NCBI GenBank assembly: GCA_015039365.1
Contig: WION01000013.1
Span: forward strand, 62,001-126,000
DNA length: 64,000 nt
DNA from: Amanita rubescens
Lineage: Eukaryota > Basidiomycota > Agaricomycetes > Agaricales > Amanitaceae
Reading direction: 5' to 3'
Positions 45,361 to 57,300 of the stretch are shown here, in pieces. The position numbers and the translations under genes are program-made. How positions within the stretch are numbered: position 1 is the first letter of the stretch; the number at the start of each line of letters is the position of its first letter. Under the pieces are notes generated by a model. That model saw only the letters and a program-made list of their open reading frames with translations, made no database searches and was not told the DNA's origin.

Positions 45361-48300
45361 TCAAGCCGACGACAGCCACCTCTCATAATTCCACGTAACC
45401 GGGAGCGGATCCTTCCTCACCGTCCCTATTCCATCCAGATACGCACTGACCCCACCACGCTCAACGTACGCGACAAACTCCTTGGGAGGCATCGCGTCGT
45501 GCCCGTCCCAGTACCCAGGCAAGTCACCCTGAGCCATCCGTACCGCATTGACGTACATCTCCAAATCACCCGGTAAAGGTGGCTCCCGTAGAGATGCGTT
45601 GAGAAGTTCCTGACATTGATCAATGTACCTGCCCATATAAAAAAAGAGAGAGAGAACACTGAGCATCGCCCCAACAAAAGTGTTATGATACCTACCCTTG
45701 ATATTCCGACTCCTCTCCATCGGGTACAACCGGATTGAGAGACTGCCTTGCCATAGCCTCGGTAGAGTGCCTGTCCAGCGGCTCCGGCTCGTTAATGATG
45801 TTGAACTTTTGCTCGCCTTGCTTGTCCGCCGCCGTTTTTTTATTAACGTTATGCGACTTTTTCGCCGTGACAGACGACGACGTCTGATGAGACGTCGACA
45901 TCCACCTTCGTACGCCCGACACCATGCTTACGACAATCGTCAACAAACCACCCCCAAAAAGAGCACGCCGCCAGGGCTCACCTCGGCAACTCGACGTTCC
46001 TGCCTCCATGAGGGGCAAACGGACTCTGATTCATATCCTTGGCCGTCTTACCCGGTAATTTCAACGTGCTATTCATCGAATACGAAAAATGCTTCCCGAG
46101 AGAAGTGAACAAGAGCGGTCGGTAATATTCCACCCAAAATTCGCTTTTGCTCGAATTGACGTACTCGGAGAGCCGGTGTTGGCATTCTTCGAGGACGTAC
46201 GGCTGCTCGAGGTGTTCCTTCGTGAACCAGTTTTGGTACCCCCCGCGAATTCGGGGGTGTCGCTGGACCCGGTCGCTTTGAACGCCGAGGAAGAGGTTGA
46301 TGGCGGCTTGTTTGTCGGGGTCTGCGAGGATTACACAAGTCAATATCGGTGAACAAAAAACAGTAGGATGGTAATCGCGCACCTATCAGCGAATTGGTAT
46401 AGAATCGCCGAAGATTCTCGATAATATCGCGAGAATGGCTATTCCAGTGTGGCATGCGCCGGTATGTCTCCACACGGTTCACAAGCGCGCTACCCGTGTA
46501 CTGCAACGCAATAGCTATGCAATAGTAGGTATTTCAGCGTTAGCCCGAGTGAGGAAGGCAAAGAAGCGCACTGTCTCCGTGATCATGGTACATCTCCGTC
46601 AACATATTCACAACGTCCGAGTCAAACATTAAATATGGGCTATAAGTGATTCCGAGCGCATATAGCTGGTGTCCCAACGCTCGTTTTCCGAATACGAATT
46701 GAGCGGCGTTTGTCCGATCAAGACAGTCCACGCAATTCGTTCGACATACACCATTCTGCAGAGATATGGTAGTGCGAATAGACGCTTCACCACCGTCGCG
46801 CGGTTGTAACGCATGAGAAGTGGGTTCAGGTCCCGAATGGAAGAAACCCGTCATCTGAATCCACTCTTCCGCCAAATCCTCCAGATAGTTGATCACATCT
46901 TGCGTCTTTCTGTCAAAGACATGGTCAGAAAAAAACCTACACGCGGATATCACAAGCCATACTCTTTGTATGCGCGTGACATGTCCCAAGCGCGGTATAT
47001 CATCCGTTTGTCTCGAGGCAAAAATTGGTTGAGGTATCGGACGCATTGAGTATACTCGTCCAATAGCTTTGATTCGCGAGGTACCGGTTCTTTTCGCTTG
47101 ATGAGATTCAAAATGGTGATGGGACCACCGTAACGTTTGAACAGGTCGTCAAAATGCTTTGCCGCAGCGGAATAAAAAGGATCAACTACGCTGACTGATA
47201 CGGGAGCATGTCAGTCCGCGTCGAAGTGAGGAAAATACGACAGACTTTCAATGGGCGGCTTTGGAGTGACGCCGCTTTGGTCTTGTGTCCAGTATATAGG
47301 AATGCTTCCGCGGTACTGAAAAAGAGTCAGTTGCCTGAGCTTGAACAATGCCACGACCACAGACCTGTACGTAACTCGTATATCTTGGGCTCGGTTTTCT
47401 GTCCTGTTGGTCTCCCGAACCCGGGCCAGGGAAAAAGAAAGGGGTCGTGAGGGCCTCCGAAACGATCTGTTCCGTCTCAACTTCATTTGCTACGTTGCCC
47501 TACGTTCGTGTCAACCCTTGTAAAAAATACTACTGGGACCCATCACGCACCTCGTCATTCACTCCACGAGTCAAATACCTTGCACCGGCAAAATGACGTG
47601 ACCTGCGAGCAATCAACGCGATAAATACGACGCGACCCAAAACAGTCAGCTCTATTTCCAGGTTAGCTTCCATTTCAAGGAAGAACTGCGAAAAACTGAC
47701 TGGCTTGATCTACATGACCATGGACCAAAGGCAATAACCAATGGGGCTTGAGCGGTAATCGACCGTGTTTCTGGGCGTATTTTTCAAACGGAGCCGAGAG
47801 CAGATGGAAATTCCACGCGAATCTGTCGTTGAAGGGCCATAATTGAGGCTGAGGGCGGTTTGACCCTGCAAGGTTGTGCTGCAGCGTTGACGTGAGGTCG
47901 TACGTGTAGCTGGAAGCGGTTAGCGAGAAAATCCCACACAAGGGCGGACACGCACCTAAAATAAAAGTTTTTGGACATGTCGACTTGCTTAAAGATATTC
48001 ATCAGCCTCTGTTCTTCTGCTGGTTTTTCGATCTTGAGGTTGGAGCTGATGGGGATCATTTCGGTGCTTTCGCAATGGTAGATATAGTGTCCTCCCAAAA
48101 GGGCGACAACGGAGCGTTTCATGACGAGGATGATGTACCATCCAGCTGTAAACTTGACAAAGCCAGCGATACCGTAAAAAACCTTGGGTTTGCCCAGACC
48201 TCCTGAGGCTTTGTTCCCGTCGTCGAGCATTTTCAACATGGACGTCATCTGTTTTCCGCTGTACTCTGCATCGTCCTCGACGATGTTGAGCTCATCTGGT

Positions 48301-48638
48301 GAAGATCTGTGTATTCTGATGATTCTGTGTCTAGAGTCTGCGGCATTGGAAGCGATGATGTAGAAGCGGAGTCTGTTGTCGTACAAGATGAATTTGTTGA
48401 AGGTGGTGGAGCGGTGGTGAATGGGGTGAATGGGAGCCTGGTGATGTTGATGGATTTGATGGGAGGGATGGTGAGGGTGGACGGTAGGGTGGAGGTGGTG
48501 AACGTGGTATTGATGAGAGTGTGAGAGGGGATGTTTTGACTCGGTGCTCGCATCGGACGATTCGTGAATGCTCCCGGCTGGACTGACACGCAGTACCCCG
48601 TCCAGCACGATTCCCTCGTCGTCGAGAGCGCAAATCAT
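45361..48638 (-). CDS. FIG4: Phosphoinositide phosphatase Fig4 (SAC domain)
   Basis: SAC-family phosphatase acting on PI(3,5)P2 at the vacuole/endosome with Vac14 and the Fab1 kinase. Exons could be chained in frame from [14 protein letters not shown] to a final ERWLSSA. Family blocks: [114 protein letters not shown], and the catalytic [13 protein letters not shown] (CX5R). About eleven short introns (for example 46563-46510 region, and one near 45640-45700). The N-terminus has a histidine-rich low-complexity insert ([16 protein letters not shown]) unusual for the family. The C-terminal part near [20 protein letters not shown] is fungal-specific. Confidence 0.92.
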
Positions 48639-49220
48639 GTTACGTAATATACAACTCGAACTTGTCTGCTGCGCTCCTCCTGTGCCACACCAACTGGCAG
48701 CCTACTTGGTTAAGCACCTACTGCCAGGGATCCAGCCGCCTGCCCACATGGTTCTCCTGCCCGCATCCGTTGCTCATGCGGCCGAGTCCGCCTGACGCGT
48801 TTATCCCTTTGCACAAATCAAGACAATATTTGCCTAGCTCGCCCTCACTGGTCTCGTAGCAGCCCTTCTCAACCCCACAGTCCGAAACCCTTCGTCAGGA
48901 GGGCACCAGCAAGCAGCATGCCCTCGAGCTCCGAGTCATAGTTATACCCATTATATTATACATCTATGTGCAGTATGTACATCTGCTTCTTTGTATAGTC
49001 CTCCAGTCTACTAATCCTTTAAATTGGCAAGGGTCAATATAGTTGCCACAGTAAGGGTTTGAACAACCCCTTTAGGTTCTTACCTCTTGTCATGGACTCA
49101 AGTTATCCCCTGACATTGAAACTGTTACACTAGTACTTTACATACATATCCAAATGAGATTGCCTGCTTCAATTCCACATGGAGTCCCACATTTATGTGA
49201 CATTGCAGGTACTGGGCCCA
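48639..49220. other. Intergenic region FIG4 promoter / NLR 2 3' side
   Basis: About 580 bases; contains the FIG4 promoter on the left. No ORF of coding appearance. Confidence 0.4.
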
Positions 49221-52200
49221 TTACCCTTGTAACTGATTTTTCTGCTTTGCCTTGAGAAGCTTGTCCAGTTCTTGCTTGTAACTATGTGTAGTGTGATGTT
49301 CAGATCCCATGACTTGTTGCATGGTTTGGACTGCATGAGATAATAAAGACTCTGCTTCATCAAGCCTTTCCTGACTTTTATATATAAAGGCCAAATTGGC
49401 CATGACTTGAAGGGTGTCTGGATGTTCTGGCCCAAGCTTCATCTTCCTTACATGCATAACTTCTACCTGCAGCTTCTCTGCCTCATCCAACCTTCCCTGA
49501 TTCTGGTATGTTACTGCCAAGTTGTTCATGGCAGTGAGAGTGCCTGGATGATCTGATCCCAGCTTTACTTTCCATCCCCTCATCACTTCTACCTGTAGCT
49601 TCTCTGCATCATCCCACTTTCCCTGATTATAGTATGTTGATGCCAAATTGTTCATGGTAGTGAGTATGTCTGGATGGTCTGACCCAAACTTTACTTTCTG
49701 TGCATGTATCACTTCTACCTGCAGCTTCTCTGCCTCATCCCACCTTCCCTGGTTACGGTATGTCAATGCCAAATTGTTCATGGCAGCAAGAGTCTCTTGA
49801 TGGTCTGATCCCAGCTTTACTTTTTGTCCCTTTATAACTTCTACCTGGAGCTTCTCTGCCTCATCCCACCTTCCCTGATTCCGGTATGTTAATGCCAAAT
49901 TGTTCATGGTAGTGAGAGTGACTGGATGGTCTGATCCCAGCTTTACTTTCTGTACCCTCATCACTTCTACCTGCAGCTTCTCTGCCACATCCCACCTTCC
50001 CCGGTTACAGTATGTTAATGCCAAATTGTTCATGATAGTGAGAGTGCCTGGATGATCTGATCCCAGCTTTACTTTCAAAGCCTTCATCACTTCTACCTGC
50101 AGCTTCTCTGCCTCACCCCACCTTCCCTGTTTCCAGTATGTTGATGCCAAATTGTTCATGGTAATGAGAGTGTTTGGATGGTCTGATCCAAGCTTTACTT
50201 TCTGTACCTTCATCACTTCTACCTGCAGCTTCTCTGCCTCATCCCACCTTCCCTTATCACAGTATAGTGAGGCCAAATTAGCCATGACTTGGAGGGTGTC
50301 TGGGTGTTCTGGCCCAAGCTTTGCTTTCCTTGCATGCATAACTTTTACCTGCAGCTTCTCTGCCTCATCCAACCTTCCCTGTTTCTGGCATGTTGATGCC
50401 AAATTGTTCATGGTGGTGAGAGTGTCTGGATGGTCTGATCCAAGCTTTACTTCCTGCCCCTTCATCACTTCCACCTGCAGCTTCTCTGCCTCATCCCACC
50501 TTCCCTGATTGTTGTATGTTAATGCCAAATTGTTCATGGTAGTGAGAGTGCCTGGATGGTCTGATCCAAGCTTTACTTTTTGTGCCATCATCACTTCTAC
50601 CTGCAGCTTCTCTGCCTCATCCCACCTTCCCTGATTATGGTATGTTGTTGCCAAATTGTCCAAGGCAGTGAGAGTGTTTGGATGGTCTGCTCCAAGCTTG
50701 ATTTTCCAACCCTTCATCACTTCCACCTCCAGCTTCTCTGCCTCATCCCACCTTCCCTGACTAGAGTATGTTAATGCCAAATTGTTCATGGTAGTGAGAG
50801 TGTTTGGGTGATCTGATCCCAGCTTTGCTTTCTGTGTATTCATCACTTCTACCTGCAACTTCTCTGCCTCATCCCACCTTCCCTGCTTCTGGTATGCTAA
50901 TCCCAAATTGTTCATGGTAGTGAGAGTCTCTTGATGGTCTGATCCAAGCATTGGCTTTCTCTCATTAACTGCTGCATTCAAGACCTTCTCTCCTTCTTCC
51001 CAGCTTCCAATATGACCAAATACAATTGAAAACCTGTCATATTCATGACCATAATATTTCTCTTGCAATTTCAATTCTTGTCCATGCAAAAGGTTTGACC
51101 TAATGTGTGGTGCAAGTAGTCTACAAAATGCATGGTTATCACTATTCCAGTCAGGGGCTACTGAACAAGACAACAAAGCTCGTGCCCTGTGATACCAATT
51201 ATTAATCTCTGTTTGTGATATGCAGCTCCTGCTCCAGGAATTTACCAACAGGTGCATTGAATACAGATGATTCACAACACTAATCAATGAAAATGACAGC
51301 AAAACTTGCATCCCATCCAAAAAGTGCATTCCATCCCATTCACCATCTTCATCTATAAACAAGGTTTGATGATTCAATAGTGTCATTGGAAAATCAGAAT
51401 TTGCTGTATTAACATTCTCATTCATGTAATTCTCAGCAGCATTTTTAAACAGCTCCTCAGGTATATTTTCATGATTTAGAAAGGCAAAAATCCTTAACAG
51501 GCTGATTGCATTCTGTGCTGCCTCAGCTTCTTCTCCATTTTCATTTAGTGCCATTTGCTCAATTTGTTGAAATGAAATATCCCAAGTCCCATATGCAGAT
51601 CTCCCATAACCAGATGCCCCCTTGAACTCTTTCTTTGAGATTAGCTTTTGTTTATTTTTTTGGTATAACTTCAGGTAACCATCAATGCCACACCCAGATC
51701 TGTGGATGTATGCTCCTGCTTGGTCAAGGGCAAGTGGGATTCCACTCAATTCCAACACCATCTTCTTGGCCACACCTCTGACATCATCATCACATGTCCC
51801 ATCCAGCATGGCAGACTTTAAAAACAAAGTAACAGCCTCTTCCTCTTCCATAGCAAGAACATTCACTGAACCCAATGCAAGTCTCTTCAATTCCTGGTTC
51901 CTACTGGTAATCAAGATATTTCCTTCCCCCCCTGGTGGGAGAAGCTTCTCAACTACTGAATAATCACCATCTGCATTGTCATAGATGATCAGCCATTTTG
52001 GCATTTGAGAAATCCACTGAAGAATAAATCCAGGTGAGTGCATCACTTCCTTTGGGGCATTTTTAGTCTGAGCAATCTGCATTAATCCAAGTTCAATAGT
52101 TGCCTCTGATTTTGCATCCAGCCAATGTATGTCAGAAAACCTTGAACATGTCATTCACCTTGTCAATATTATATGAGAATATGTGCACTCACAAGCTAGG

Positions 52201-52551
52201 ATTTTGTTCAAGGAATCTCAGGCAAATCTGAGTTTTGCCAATACCTCCCAGACCATACAAGAGGAATGATTTCCTCTGCCCTTCAACACTGGAACTAAAA
52301 TAGTCCTTCATCCTTTGTAAGTATTCATCTCTACCCACAAAGAAAGTGCTGGAATGCTTTATGGGTGGCAAAGGTGGTAGAGGACTCTGAACAGGGGCTG
52401 GATGAATGTGAACCTAAGAATTGCAATTCTTAACTGCTTGCATTGAACAATACTTGAATACAACAACCTCTGTGAATTGGACATTTGTCATAGAGAAGTT
52501 TTGTGCCCCATGGAAAAAACTAGAATTGGGAGATTGAGGAGGATCTGACAT
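49221..52551 (-). CDS. NB-ARC/TPR NOD-like receptor, copy 2 (long repeat array)
   Basis: Exons (minus) 52551-52462, 52413-52193 and 52140-49221, 1076 residues. Starts MSDPPQSPNSSFFHGAQNFS; the linker VHIHPAPVQSPLPPLPPIKH leads to FFVGRDEYLQRMKDYF. NB-ARC: LLYGLGGIGKT, KWLIIYDNADG, NILITSRN, LSGIPLALDQAGAYI. Thirteen 42-residue TPR units follow, several nearly identical in protein and DNA, then a polar tail HHTTHSYKQELDKLLKAKQ. A 2-nt difference from copy 1 at the end of exon 1 (GTTGTTGTATTC against GTTGTTATTC) would break the frame with the copy 1 donor; an alternative donor gtattc created by the change restores it. Likely a cytosolic non-self sensor; effector output unknown as there is no recognised N-terminal death domain. 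Confidence 0.87.
49290..50945 (-). repeat. Tandem 126-bp TPR-coding repeats of NLR 2
   Basis: Thirteen units of 42 codons. The segment gcttctctgcctcatcccac recurs almost unchanged from unit to unit, which shows strong internal conservation. Bounds approximate. Confidence 0.85.
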
Positions 52552-52810
52552 GCTGGAGCCTGGATATAATATAACAGAGATATTCATTGTGAACCAAGTA
52601 AAAATCACCTGATATTGCCTGAGCCTGGGAACATTGTGGGTGCACAGAGGCACGAATTTGTCAATTTAGTCCATTGTAGCTCACACAGAGCTTACCCAAT
52701 TGTTTAATAGTAGCCGAGGCAATGATGATGGGTCAAGGGTAAAGAAGAGATGTCATGCACGCCGCGGAGAACATCGTGGAAAAGCCCATCGGCAAAGTCC
52801 GTCGCCGACC
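52552..52810 (-). repeat. Upstream flank duplicated with NLR 2
   Basis: Counterpart of 44305-44545; same order and orientation relative to the NLR start. Similarity fades near ggcaaagtccgtcgcc, about 105 bases before the end of the bHLH gene. Confidence 0.7.
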
Positions 52811-52919
52811 CACAACAAGTCTCGAGATAATGGGACTCGGATTTGTTCTACTGCCGATAATTAAGGCCATTGAGATGACTGCGCCCAGTGGTAGACGTAA
52901 TGTACAGCTATACAACATC

Positions 52920-54110
52920 CTACTCTGTCGTTCGGGCCCGTTTTCCATCTCGTTCCCCATCCCCGTCCCCGACCCCCGTTTCGCCTTCTTCGTTACGTCG
53001 CTTGCCTCCCGTCTCCACGTCCGCCTTGATCCCATGCATACCCCGCAACAACTCCAGCTCGCTCTCCGCCCTCTGCCGAGCCATCCGCTCTTCGTCCCAT
53101 AGGCGTTTCATTTCTTCTAGCTGAGCTTGCAAATCGCTCATCGCCTGATCCATCAGCAGCTTCTCCAATGTCCACTTTTCAATGTTCCGCGCCTCGTTCT
53201 CTTTCAGGTGGTGAATGTATTGGACCGCGCGCGCCAGAATCGCTCCCTTGGCCTTTTCTCCATTTCCATTGGGGACTATGCGCCCGAGTTCATTGATACC
53301 TTCGTTGATGTTTCCGCGTCGTCGTCGCTCCACTTCTTTCTGCGATAAAAGTGAGTTTCAGGTAGAGAGAGAGTTTGAAGCGTGAGACTTACATGATTGT
53401 CCTTTCTCTGTCTTGTCCATTCGTCGGTTCCCATTGCCGCGCTTCTCGCGCCTCTCCGTCCAGTCGTTCCAGGTGTCGTGCCGGCACCTGGAGAGCCCGA
53501 CTGGCCGTCCTGGCCTCCCACTCCCTCGTCCTCTGTTCCACCGTCCTCGTGCTGAGGCATGGGATGAGGATGCTGAGGTTGTTGCGGCGGAATTTGGCCT
53601 GGAACGAGAGTGGCTGGCGCGGCCTGCATTGCAACGGCGCTCAGCTGGCCAAGGTTGGGGGGACCGCGGGGATGGGATGATGGCCCAGGGTCATTTATGC
53701 CTGGAATGCCAGCGACGGCGGTGTAAGAGAGGGTCTGGGTGGGCGGAGGCTGGGAAAACGGGGTTTGGGAGAGATTTGAGAGGGTCTGGGCGGCATCTTC
53801 TTTGCCTTGCTCTGTCAACTGGACGGGTTGTAAGCTATCAGGGCTGAAAAGCGTGATCGCGAGAGGAGCGCCCCGTGACTGGGGAGGAAGCGTCACGTGT
53901 ATGCGACTCGTCCGCGCAAGGATCGTAGCTGAAACGACGGACCTTGTTGAAGACCTGGGGAAGGTGGCGGAGCAGATTCATAATCTGCTGCTGATCGAGG
54001 CCCGCAAGTGGAACGGCGGTGAGGTCTGGCGCCCCAATGGCCTGAGGCTGAGTTTGCTGTTGGCCTTGCTGCTGCTGTTGCGCTGGGTCGTGGGTTGTTG
54101 TGGGGGCCAT
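52920..54110 (-). CDS. bHLH transcription factor (Cbf1/USF type)
   Basis: Exons (minus) 54110-53943, 53818-53393 and 53339-52920, 337 residues; the first acceptor is the least certain. Gln-rich N-terminus (HDPAQQQQQGQQQTQPQ), a proline-rich middle (PGQIPPQQPQHPHPMPQHED), then across intron 2 the basic region RKDNHKEVERRRR, helix 1 GNINEGINELGRIVP, a short loop and helix 2 KGAILARAVQYIHHLKENEA, followed by a leucine-zipper-like helix (LEKLLMDQAMSDLQAQLEEM). His, Glu and Arg at the class B positions predict binding to CACGTG, as in Cbf1. Tail is acidic/Gly-rich. Intron 1 contains a perfect CACGTG. Divergent from NST1. Confidence 0.88.
53894..53899. promoter_or_regulatory. CACGTG E-box in intron 1 of the bHLH gene
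   Basis: A palindromic CACGTG, the predicted target of the encoded class B bHLH, lies about 210 bases inside the gene from its start codon. Autoregulation is possible; a single 6-mer can occur by chance. Confidence 0.35.
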
Positions 54111-54326
54111 CGCACTCTCACAATGTGACTACTGTAATATACGAGCGTCGAGTGAAGGAGCGGGGAAGGGGAGACGTGCAGGTCACGGCCCTGGTCACGT
54201 TGCTAGTCACGCCCTCACTTGTGACCTCAAGTTCCCACGCCCCGACGCCGACGCCGGATCCGGATCCGTGGGAACAAATCGCCCTGTCCCAGTTTTTCGC
54301 TGCCGAGTCCTCTCTTTCTCTCTCTC
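54111..54326. promoter_or_regulatory. Divergent promoter bHLH / NST1
   Basis: 216 bases between the two divergent starts. Contains repeated cacgt/tcac pieces (gtcacggccctggtcacg, ctagtcacgccctcac) and a ctctttctctctctc pyrimidine run just before the NST1 start. Confidence 0.45.
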
Positions 54327-57300
54327 ATGCCGCCCGCTCGCCAGCATATCCAGCACTCTCAACAGCAGCCGCCAAGCTCAGTCTCAATCGGAAAAAAACC
54401 AATGGCTTATCCCCCTCAGCAGCAGCAGCAACAGCAGTCTCAGCCAGCCCAGCAGCAGCAGCCAAAGAGCGCACGCGCCGCCGCAAAGGCTCCCCTAGTT
54501 TATCATCCACAGCAACAGCAGCAGCAACAACAACAAGCTCAGCAGACCCTTCATCACCATCCCCCTTCCACGCCCTCATCCACCGCCTCCGGCAAACAGC
54601 GCCAGCAGCCCCACCCATCCTCCGGAAAGGCAAAGGCTGACCAAAACAAGATCTGGAGCACCAGCACCACAGAGGAGCGCGAGCGCATAAAGGAATTCTG
54701 GCTCGGTCTCACCGAGGAAGAGCGCAGAAATCTCGTCAAGATCGAAAAAGACACCGTCCTCCGAAAAATGAAGGAACAGCAAAGGCATTCGTGCAGTTGC
54801 GCCGTCTGTGGCAGGAAACGGTGCGCACCCTATCTATCCGCTCGTTTCCATCCTCATCTTTTCTTTCCGCTTTTTCCCGCTTTTTCTCTCCTTATCGTCC
54901 TTTGATCTATCGCTCCACAGCAACGCAATAGAGGAGGAGCTCGAGGTACTGTATGATGCTTATTACGAAGAACTGGAACAGTACGCGAATTACCAGCAGC
55001 GTTACGTCTCCTCCGGCGGCACGATCCCTCCTCCCCCAGGTCCAGGTCCCTTTCCGGGTAGTGTCGAGCTAGACAAGAACGGCGTCGTCGTCAATCCCGC
55101 GGCCTCGCCAGCTTCGGCCAGAGGAAAGAATCGAAATCGCAATTCAAGGCAAACACAGCAAGTTGTCCCAAACGGCCGCAAATCATCACATCCACAACCC
55201 CATCTCCACACGCATCCACAACCCAAGGAGAGTGAATTTGATGACGATGACCCCGAAGAAGAAGAAGAGTATGAGGACGAAGAGGAGTATGACGAGGAAG
55301 AAGAGGAGGAAGAAGACGAAGAAGAAGACGACGACGAAGGAAGAAGACGTCGGAGACATCCAGCCGAAAGGAAAACCGGCACCTGTATTGCCGAGAGCGG
55401 GCGCAAGAAGGCCGGCTGCTGCCAGAGGTCGAAACAGGGGCTCCGCAAAAGTCAACGGTACCGCCAAACGAGATCAGCTCTTTGGGGGCGGTTTGGCTGT
55501 CACCGGTTGGTGTCTGTGTTCTAGTCTCCCTCTATCCGCCCTCCTTACTCATCACCACTACAGGTCCCGGAAATATCCTCACTGTCGCTGACGATCTGCT
55601 CAAGAATGACGGTCAAAAGTTTCTCGAAATGATGGAGCAGCTAGCTGAACGGCGAATGCAGCGTGAAGAGGAGGCATCGGCGGACGTCGAGGATGACAGC
55701 GAGGATGACAGCGATATAAGCGACGGGGAAGGAGACGAGTTGGGCGACGGCGACGAAGGTGAAGGCAGCGAAGGCGAGGGTGACGAAGACGAGGATGAAG
55801 ATGACGAGGACGATGAGGACGAAGAAGAGGTATACGTTGGTTTCTGCCCTTTTATGCGAAAAGAGACCGCATATACTCATTCATCGTTGACATAGCAAAT
55901 GACGGAAGAACAGAAAATGGAAGAAGGCAAACGCATGTTTTCCATTTTTGCGGCACGAATGTTCGAGCAACGCGTGTTGCAGGCCTATCGCGAGAAAGTC
56001 GCGCAGGAAAGGCAGTTGCAACTTTTACGTGAACTAGAAGACGAAGACAAGCAGACCAAAGAACGCGAAGCGAAAAAGCAGACTCAGAACCAGAAGAAAA
56101 AGGACAAGAAGAGGTAATTATTTCTGCTGCGTGTCTTGTTGCATTGCGGATCTTGAATGTTTTTATTAGGCTGCAGAAACAGCTAAAAGAGGAAGAGCGT
56201 GCTCAAAAGGCTGCAGAGAAGGCGGCAGAAGAGGCGGCAGCCAAGGCCAAGCAGGCCGCCTTGGAAGAGGAGAATCGAAAGAAGAAAGAGGAGGAACGCG
56301 TGAAACGTGAAGCTGTACGTCGCGCGCAGGAGGAGGAGAGAGCACGCAAGGAGGAGGAAAAGAAGAGGCGTCAGCAAGAGGAACGAGAGCGCGAACTGGA
56401 GCGAGATCGAAAGCGGAAAGAGAAGGAAGAAAAGGCAAAGGCTGAAAGGCGAGAGCGGGAAGAACGGGAGAGAAAAGAAAAGGAGGAAAGGGAAAGAAAG
56501 GCCAAGGAGGAACGCGAACGGAGGGAAAAGGAAGAGAAGGAAAAGGCAGAGAAGGCTAGGCTGGAGAAAGAAAGACTGGAAAAGGAGAAGGCCAAGGTGG
56601 AGAAGGAAAGACAAGAAAAGGCTGAACGTGAGGCGAAGGAGCGCCAGCAACGTGCATCATCTTCATCTTCAGTTGCCGGTCCCTCGACCGGCAATGGCAA
56701 GAGCACAACCCGTGGCACCAGAAATGGGAACAGCGCCAACGCAGTTGCCTCTTCTTCGTCATCGGTCTCGCCTCGTCCTCCGAGCGGCGCAAATGCTTCC
56801 AGTGGTAGTTCCACCACGCCGACAAAGAGGATTCTCAACAAACCTCAACTCATCTCCGTTTCTACCTCATCTCCTGCTATTATCGGTGCATCGTCACGGC
56901 AGCACCCTCCTTCCCTGCCCAATCACCACCAGCCTCCTCAACAGTCTACGAGTCAACCGCCTTCTCGCGGACCTATGCAGCTGTCTTCCCAGCCAGCAAC
57001 TCCTATATCGGCGCAGGTCCCAAACCATATCCCGCCTCCTCCGCAGACGCCCAATATCATGTTCCCACAAGTCCCTCCCTCAGCCATGTCACCTCGCATG
57101 CCCAACTTTTCTCCCGCATCGTTCCCGTTTGGCGTACCTGGGCTGCAACAGCAGCAGCCTGGCGGTTCCTTGTCAATGGGACGAGGGTTCAACCCCGCGC
57201 CTGGAGCCTTTGATCCGCCCTTCCCCCGCGTGTCGATTGGTGGAAATGTTAACATGGTGAACGGCGGCGTCCCTCCTTCTCCGATCGGACCGCCACCAAA

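Noticed and set aside
49290..50945. Regular 126-bp repeats considered as a satellite or CRISPR-like array
   Set aside because: They stay open in one frame for 42 codons each and encode TPR helices; there are no spacers.
17046..55345. Programmed +1 ribosomal frameshifting as the main explanation
   Set aside because: The four sites share no slippery heptamer, in-frame stop or downstream structure that I can see, and housekeeping genes elsewhere in the window need no shift. Kept only as a remote alternative.
55002..55448. Minus-strand Ser-rich ORFs opposite NST1
   Set aside because: They are antisense shadows of acidic and Glu/Lys-rich repeats.
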